Source: an uncultured Erysipelotrichaceae bacterium (GTDB taxonomy: Bacteria; Bacillota_I; Bacilli_A; Erysipelotrichales; Erysipelotrichaceae). Taken from it: DNA of 10,327 bases. The position numbers and the translations under genes were made by a program. Below are positions 6,311 through 10,327 of the stretch, piece after piece. Positions within the stretch are counted from its first letter, which is position 1. Each line of letters begins with the position of its first letter. The DNA lies in NCBI GenBank assembly GCA_902796465.1, contig CADBPK010000013.1, positions 1 to 10,327 on the forward strand, given 5' to 3'. Under the pieces are notes generated by a model. The model was not told the DNA's origin and searched no databases. It saw nothing but the letters and a program-made list of their open reading frames with translations.

Positions 6311-6724
6311 ATGCCAACAATAAACCAGTTAGTGCGTAAAGGCCGTACTGACAAAGTTTATAAGTCAAAATCCCCTGCATTAAACAGAGGATTCAACTCG
6401 CTGTCAAATCGTCCGACAAGGCTCAGCAGCCCGCAGAAGAGAGGCGTCTGCACCCGTGTAGGTACAATGACACCGAAGAAGCCAAACTCAGCGTTACGTA
6501 AGTATGCCCGTGTTCGTTTATCCAACGGAATGGAAGTTACAGCATATATTCCGGGACAGGGTCATAATTTACAGGAACACAGTGTTGTCATGATCCGCGG
6601 CGGCCGTGTTAAGGATCTGCCTGGTGTACGTTACCACATCATCCGCGGCACACTCGACTGCGCAGGCGTAGACAACAGAAGACAGAGCCGTTCCTTATAC
6701 GGCGCAAAGAGACCGAAGGGTTGA
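6311..6724 (+). CDS. rpsL: 30S ribosomal protein S12 (uS12)
   Basis: S12 sits at the decoding centre and controls tRNA selection accuracy. The protein has 137 residues from [12 protein letters not shown], the usual Bacillota length, about 13 longer than E. coli because of an insert near residues 20-40. Conserved blocks are [26 protein letters not shown] (39-64, written here only as a landmark by its PKKPNSA core), GHNLQEHSV (84-92) and [12 protein letters not shown] (98-109). Lys in PKKPNSA and Lys101 are the usual streptomycin-sensitive residues. Asp102 is the position methylthiolated by RimO in some bacteria. An in-frame ATG at 6230 would add 27 basic residues, but it lies in a hairpin loop, and the strong SD at 6295-6301 and the conserved N-terminus fix 6311. 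First gene of the str operon. Confidence 0.97.
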   Translation: MPTINQLVRKGRTDKVYKSKSPALNRGFNSLSNRPTRLSSPQKRGVCTRVGTMTPKKPNSALRKYARVRLSNGMEVTAYIPGQGHNLQEHSVVMIRGGRVKDLPGVRYHIIRGTLDCAGVDNRRQSRSLYGAKRPKG

Positions 6725-6745
6725 TAGAGAGGAGATTGAAATCAT

Positions 6746-7216
6746 ATGCCAAGAAAAGGTTATATTGCAAAACGTGATGTTCTGCCGGATCCGATCTATA
6801 ACTCAAAGCTCGTCACAAAGCTCATCAACAAGATCATGCTGGACGGCAAGCGCGGAACGGCACAGACAATTCTCTACGATGCATTCGCAATCGTTGAAGA
6901 AAAAACAGGACAGAATCCGATGGAAGTATTCGAAAAGGCTCTCGGCAATGTTATGCCGATGCTGGAACTGAAGGTTCGCCGTGTCGGTGGTGCAAACTAC
7001 CAGGTACCGGTAGAAGTCAGCGCTGACAGAAAACTGACACTCGGACTCCGCTGGATCGTAAACTATGCCAGATTACGTCATGAAAAGACAATGGAGCAGA
7101 AACTCGCAAATGAGATCATGGACGCTGCCAACGGCGTAGGCGCATCTGTCAAGAAGAGAGATGACACGCACAGAATGGCTGAAGCAAACAAGGCATTTGC
7201 ACATTACCGCTGGTAA
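6746..7216 (+). CDS. rpsG: 30S ribosomal protein S7 (uS7)
   Basis: S7 is a primary 16S rRNA-binding protein that nucleates assembly of the 30S head and contacts E-site tRNA. The 156 residues match Bacillota S7 from end to end: N-terminus [23 protein letters not shown], the central [14 protein letters not shown] (about 78-91), [10 protein letters not shown], and the C-terminal [22 protein letters not shown] (6728-6734) lies 11 bases before the ATG, in a 21-base gap after rpsL. In E. coli S7 is the translational repressor of the str operon and binds between rpsL and rpsG. The gap here is too short to hold a comparable structure, so any feedback would have to act elsewhere, possibly on the rpsL leader. 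Confidence 0.97.
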   Translation: MPRKGYIAKRDVLPDPIYNSKLVTKLINKIMLDGKRGTAQTILYDAFAIVEEKTGQNPMEVFEKALGNVMPMLELKVRRVGGANYQVPVEVSADRKLTLGLRWIVNYARLRHEKTMEQKLANEIMDAANGVGASVKKRDDTHRMAEANKAFAHYRW

Positions 7217-7255
7217 TTCATATTTGTAAGTACTAATTACAGAAAGGAGCTGATT

Positions 7256-9337
7256 ATGCCCAGAGAGTTCCCACTGAATAAGATTCGTAATATCGGGATC
7301 ATGGCTCATATCGACGCCGGCAAAACGACAACGACAGAGCGTATCCTGTATTACACAGGCAAGATCCATAAAATTGGAGAAACGCATGACGGAGCTTCCC
7401 AGATGGACTGGATGGCGCAGGAACAGGAACGTGGTATCACGATCACCTCTGCTGCGACAACGGCACAATGGCAGGACTGTCAGATCAATATTATAGATAC
7501 TCCAGGTCACGTGGATTTTACCGCTGAAGTAGAACGTTCTCTTCGTGTATTGGACGGAGCTGTTACAGTGCTTGATTCCAAGGCCGGTGTTGAACCGCAG
7601 ACAGAAACTGTATGGCGTCAGGCTACTGAATACAGAGTCCCCCGAATCGTGTTCTCCAATAAAATGGATGCTACCGGCGCAGACTTTGATATGTCGGTCA
7701 GATCGATCGGTGACCGTCTCGGTGCCAAAGCGGCAGCGATCCAGATGCCGATCGGTGCAGAACAGAGCTTCCGCGGGATTATTGATCTCGTCAGAATGAA
7801 GCAGATTATGTATAAAAACGATCTCGGCACGGATATCGAAGAAAAAGAGATCGAAGACCGGTTCATCGACAAGGCAACGGAAATGCGTGAAACGATGCTG
7901 GAAGCGATCGCCGATTACGATGACGATCTCATGATGATGGTTCTCGAAGGTGAAGAACCTTCCGTGGAAGATATCAACAGAGCGATCCGGAAAGGCGTGC
8001 TTACCGCGGAATTCTTCCCGGTTATGTGTGGATCCGCCTATAAGAACAAAGGCGTACAGCTGCTGCTGGATGCAGTCGTTGAATACCTGCCGGCGCCGAC
8101 AGATATTCCTTCCATCAAGGGACATCTTGAAGACGGCACTGAAGCAGAACGGAAAGCAAGTGATGATGAACCGTTCGCGGCACTTGCATTCAAAGTTGCG
8201 ACTGATCCGTTTGTCGGCAGACTGACATACTTCCGCGTTTACTCCGGTATTGCTACAGCCGGCAGCTACGTGCTGAATGCAACAAAGGACAAGCGTGAAA
8301 GATTCGGACGTCTGGTCCGCATGCACGCAAATCACCGCGCTGATGTCGAGGAAGTATATGCCGGAGACATCGCCGGTGCGGTAGGACTGAAGAACACAAC
8401 GACCGGAGATACGTTATGTGACGAAAAAGCCCCGATCGTATTGGAATCCATGGTTTTCCCGGAACCCGTCATTCAGATGTCGGTCGAGCCGAAGACCAAG
8501 CAGGATGCCCAGAAGATGGACAACGCGCTGGCAAAGCTGGCAGAAGAAGATCCGACATTCCGTACTTATACGGATGAGGAAACAGGCCAGACAATCATTG
8601 CCGGTGTCGGAGAACTGCAGCTGGATATCATCCTCGACCGTATGAGAAGAGAGTTCAAGGTTGAAGCAACAGCAGGCGCTCCGCAGGTTGCGTATCGTGA
8701 AACGATCCGCGGCACAGCTGAGTGCGAAGGTAAATTCGTCCGTCAGACCGGCGGTCATGGTCAGTATGGTCATGTATGGATCCGGTTTGAACCAAATGAA
8801 GGCAAAGGCTTCGAATTCGTTGACGCAACAGTCGGCGGATCGATTCCGAAAGAGTATATCAAGCCGATCCAGGCCGGTCTTGAAGAATCTCTCGGAAACG
8901 GCCTCATCGCCGGATACCCGATCGTGGATATCAAGGCGACACTGTTCGATGGTAGTTACCATGATGTTGACTCTTCGGAACAGGCTTACAAGATCGCAGC
9001 TTCCCTCGCTCTGAAGGAAGCAGCGAAGAAGTGCAAACCTGTTATTCTCGAACCTGTCATGCGTGTCGATGTTACAGCACCGTCTGAATACCTCGGCTCT
9101 ATCATGGGTGATATTACAAAACGGCGCGGCCAGATCCGCAATCAGGAAGAAACAGGCAACGCCATCAAGATCGAAAGTTTTATCCCGCTATCTGAAATGT
9201 TTGGTTATGTTACCGACCTGCGTTCATTCACACAGGGCCGCGGAACATATATCATGCAGACAGATCACTATGAAGAAGTTCCAAAGAACATCGCTAAGGC
9301 AATTATTGAGAAAAACTCTGTTTCTGGCGATAAGTAA
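7256..9337 (+). CDS. fusA: Translation elongation factor G
   Basis: EF-G is the GTPase that drives tRNA-mRNA translocation and, with RRF, ribosome recycling. The 693-residue length is normal. GTPase motifs are complete: G1 AHIDAGKT (17-24), G2 in RGITITSA (59-66), G3 DTPGH (81-85), G4 NKMD (135-138) and a G5-like GSAYKNKG. Domains II-V follow, including a [10 protein letters not shown] strand in domain IV and the C-terminal [15 protein letters not shown] in domain V. His85 in the DTPGH loop is the catalytic position. AGAAAGGAG (7241-7249) is an SD six bases from the ATG. The 39-base gap from rpsG holds only a weak TGTAA/TTACA hairpin and no terminator, so the gene is co-transcribed with rpsL and rpsG. 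Confidence 0.97.
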   Translation: MPREFPLNKIRNIGIMAHIDAGKTTTTERILYYTGKIHKIGETHDGASQMDWMAQEQERGITITSAATTAQWQDCQINIIDTPGHVDFTAEVERSLRVLDGAVTVLDSKAGVEPQTETVWRQATEYRVPRIVFSNKMDATGADFDMSVRSIGDRLGAKAAAIQMPIGAEQSFRGIIDLVRMKQIMYKNDLGTDIEEKEIEDRFIDKATEMRETMLEAIADYDDDLMMMVLEGEEPSVEDINRAIRKGVLTAEFFPVMCGSAYKNKGVQLLLDAVVEYLPAPTDIPSIKGHLEDGTEAERKASDDEPFAALAFKVATDPFVGRLTYFRVYSGIATAGSYVLNATKDKRERFGRLVRMHANHRADVEEVYAGDIAGAVGLKNTTTGDTLCDEKAPIVLESMVFPEPVIQMSVEPKTKQDAQKMDNALAKLAEEDPTFRTYTDEETGQTIIAGVGELQLDIILDRMRREFKVEATAGAPQVAYRETIRGTAECEGKFVRQTGGHGQYGHVWIRFEPNEGKGFEFVDATVGGSIPKEYIKPIQAGLEESLGNGLIAGYPIVDIKATLFDGSYHDVDSSEQAYKIAASLALKEAAKKCKPVILEPVMRVDVTAPSEYLGSIMGDITKRRGQIRNQEETGNAIKIESFIPLSEMFGYVTDLRSFTQGRGTYIMQTDHYEEVPKNIAKAIIEKNSVSGDK

Positions 9338-9366
9338 TTGAAATTCAGTATTGTTTCATTTAGAAT
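9338..9366 (+). promoter_or_regulatory. Internal promoter for tuf, between fusA and tuf
   Basis: TTGAAA (9338-9343), directly after the fusA stop, and TAGAAT (9361-9366) are separated by exactly 17 bases. Transcription would start near 9373, giving a leader of about 25 nt. It would raise EF-Tu above the other str products, as expected from the high EF-Tu demand of the cell. No terminator lies between fusA and tuf. Confidence 0.6.
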
Positions 9367-9398
9367 GATGTAGGAAAAATCAGGAGGAAAAAATCACT

Positions 9399-10327
9399 AT
9401 GGCTAAGGAAACATTTGACCGATCCCTCGAACATGTAAACATTGGTACGATCGGTCACGTCGATCACGGTAAGACAACTCTTACTGCTGCAATCACAAAA
9501 TATCTGTCCGAGCATCCAGAAGCTGGACGCGCTAAATTCGAAGCTTATGACAAGATCGATGGTGCTCCGGAAGAAAAGGCTCGTGGTATCACAATCAACA
9601 CAGCACACGTTGAATACCAGACAAACAAGAGACACTATGCACACGTAGACTGCCCAGGTCACGCTGACTACATCAAGAACATGATCACTGGTGCTGCTCA
9701 GATGGACGGTGCAATCCTCGTCGTTGCTGCATCTGACGGACCGATGCCGCAGACACGTGAGCACATCCTGCTCTCCCGTCAGGTAGGTGTTCCGAGAATG
9801 GTTGTATTCCTCAACAAGTGCGACCAGGTTGACGACGAAGAACTGATCGACCTCGTTGAAATGGAAGTTCGTGAACTGCTTTCTGAATATGGTTTCGAAG
9901 GCGATGAAACACCGGTTATCCGTGGTTCCGCTTACCAGGCATTAAACGGCGACGCAAAAGCTCAGGAAGCAATCAAAGAACTGCTCGACGCTGTTGATGA
10001 ATGGATCCCGACTCCACCGCATGAGTTCGACAAGCCGTTCCTGATGGCTGTTGAAGACGTCTTCACAATCACAGGTCGTGGTACAGTCGCAACTGGCCGT
10101 GTTGAACGTGGCCGTCTGAACATGAACGACGAAGTTGAAATCGTTGGTATCCGTCCGACACGTAAGACTGTCGTTACAGGTATCGAAATGTTCCGTAAAC
10201 TGCTTGAATTCGCTCAGGCTGGTGACAACATCGGTGCTCTGCTCCGTGGTGTAAACCGTGACCAGATTGAACGTGGACAGGTTCTCGCTAAGCCGGGAAG
10301 CGTTACTCCGCACACAAAGTTCAAGGC
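9399..10327 (+). CDS. tuf: Translation elongation factor Tu (3' partial)
   Basis: EF-Tu delivers aminoacyl-tRNA to the ribosomal A site as a GTP complex. The window holds the first 309 codons of about 395; the frame is open to the last base. Motifs are complete: G1 GHVDHGKT (19-26), G2 in [13 protein letters not shown] (61-73), G3 DCPGH (84-88, catalytic His88), G4 NKCD (139-142) and a G5-like GSAYQAL. Most of domain II is present ([17 protein letters not shown]) and the start of domain III follows. The G5 motif reads SAY where SAL is common in EF-Tu. SD AGGAGG (9382-9387) is 11 bases from the ATG. Arg codons are largely CGT, as expected for a very highly expressed gene, whereas earlier genes use more AGA and CGG. 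It probably receives read-through from fusA plus transcripts from its own promoter. Confidence 0.97.
   Translation, partial: MAKETFDRSLEHVNIGTIGHVDHGKTTLTAAITKYLSEHPEAGRAKFEAYDKIDGAPEEKARGITINTAHVEYQTNKRHYAHVDCPGHADYIKNMITGAAQMDGAILVVAASDGPMPQTREHILLSRQVGVPRMVVFLNKCDQVDDEELIDLVEMEVRELLSEYGFEGDETPVIRGSAYQALNGDAKAQEAIKELLDAVDEWIPTPPHEFDKPFLMAVEDVFTITGRGTVATGRVERGRLNMNDEVEIVGIRPTRKTVVTGIEMFRKLLEFAQAGDNIGALLRGVNRDQIERGQVLAKPGSVTPHTKFK

Noticed and set aside
7217..7255. Hairpin TGTAA/TTACA between rpsG and fusA as a regulator or promoter
   Set aside because: Only 5 weak base pairs, no T-run, and no -35 at a proper distance from the TACTAA sequence.
7073..8335. 420-residue open frame on the minus strand across rpsG and fusA
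   Set aside because: It is the antisense of strongly conserved genes and its translation shows no recognisable domain. I saw no convincing promoter or SD for it.

Overview
The window looks like chromosomal DNA of a low- to mid-GC Bacillota. All genes lie on the plus strand, and almost everything is housekeeping. UGA ends five of the ten genes whose stops are visible and tryptophan is read from UGG, so this is the standard bacterial code and not that of Mycoplasma or Spiroplasma. The MurZ-type MurA beside rpmE, prfA and prmC resembles the Bacillus layout. The linkage of rpmE/prfA/prmC to a str operon not attached to rpoBC recalls the Erysipelotrichia/Mollicutes side of the phylum. That placement is an inference at low confidence.

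Region 1 (1-2679) is an overlapping three-gene unit: the 3' part of an RpiR-type HTH-SIS regulator, a HAD phosphatase/phosphomutase-like enzyme, and murA (MurZ class), which makes the first committed peptidoglycan precursor. The genes overlap by 4 and 8 bases, so they are probably co-translated. Region 2 (2687-3005) is a compact self-contained rpmE (L31) unit with its own extended -10 promoter, a 5' hairpin that pairs with the Shine-Dalgarno, and a terminator one base after the stop. Region 3 (3015-6143) is a sigma-70 family gene, prfA (RF1) and prmC, the methyltransferase that modifies the GGQ glutamine of RF1. It ends in a long imperfect inverted repeat that looks like a terminator. Region 4 (6172-10327) is the str operon rpsL-rpsG-fusA-tuf. 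It is driven by a near-consensus promoter with a leader of about 104 nt holding two hairpins. A second strong promoter-like sequence lies between fusA and tuf, and tuf runs off the end of the window.

Together the genes cover cell-wall precursor synthesis, transcription initiation, translation termination and translation elongation. I see no mobile element, CRISPR array, tRNA or rRNA, and no evidence for a wholly new system. The most interesting signals are the SD-sequestering rpmE leader, a sigma factor that departs from the primary-sigma consensus at several usually conserved positions and sits outside the usual dnaG context, the structured rpsL leader, the internal tuf promoter, and the coupling of an RpiR regulator with an atypical SIS domain to murA.
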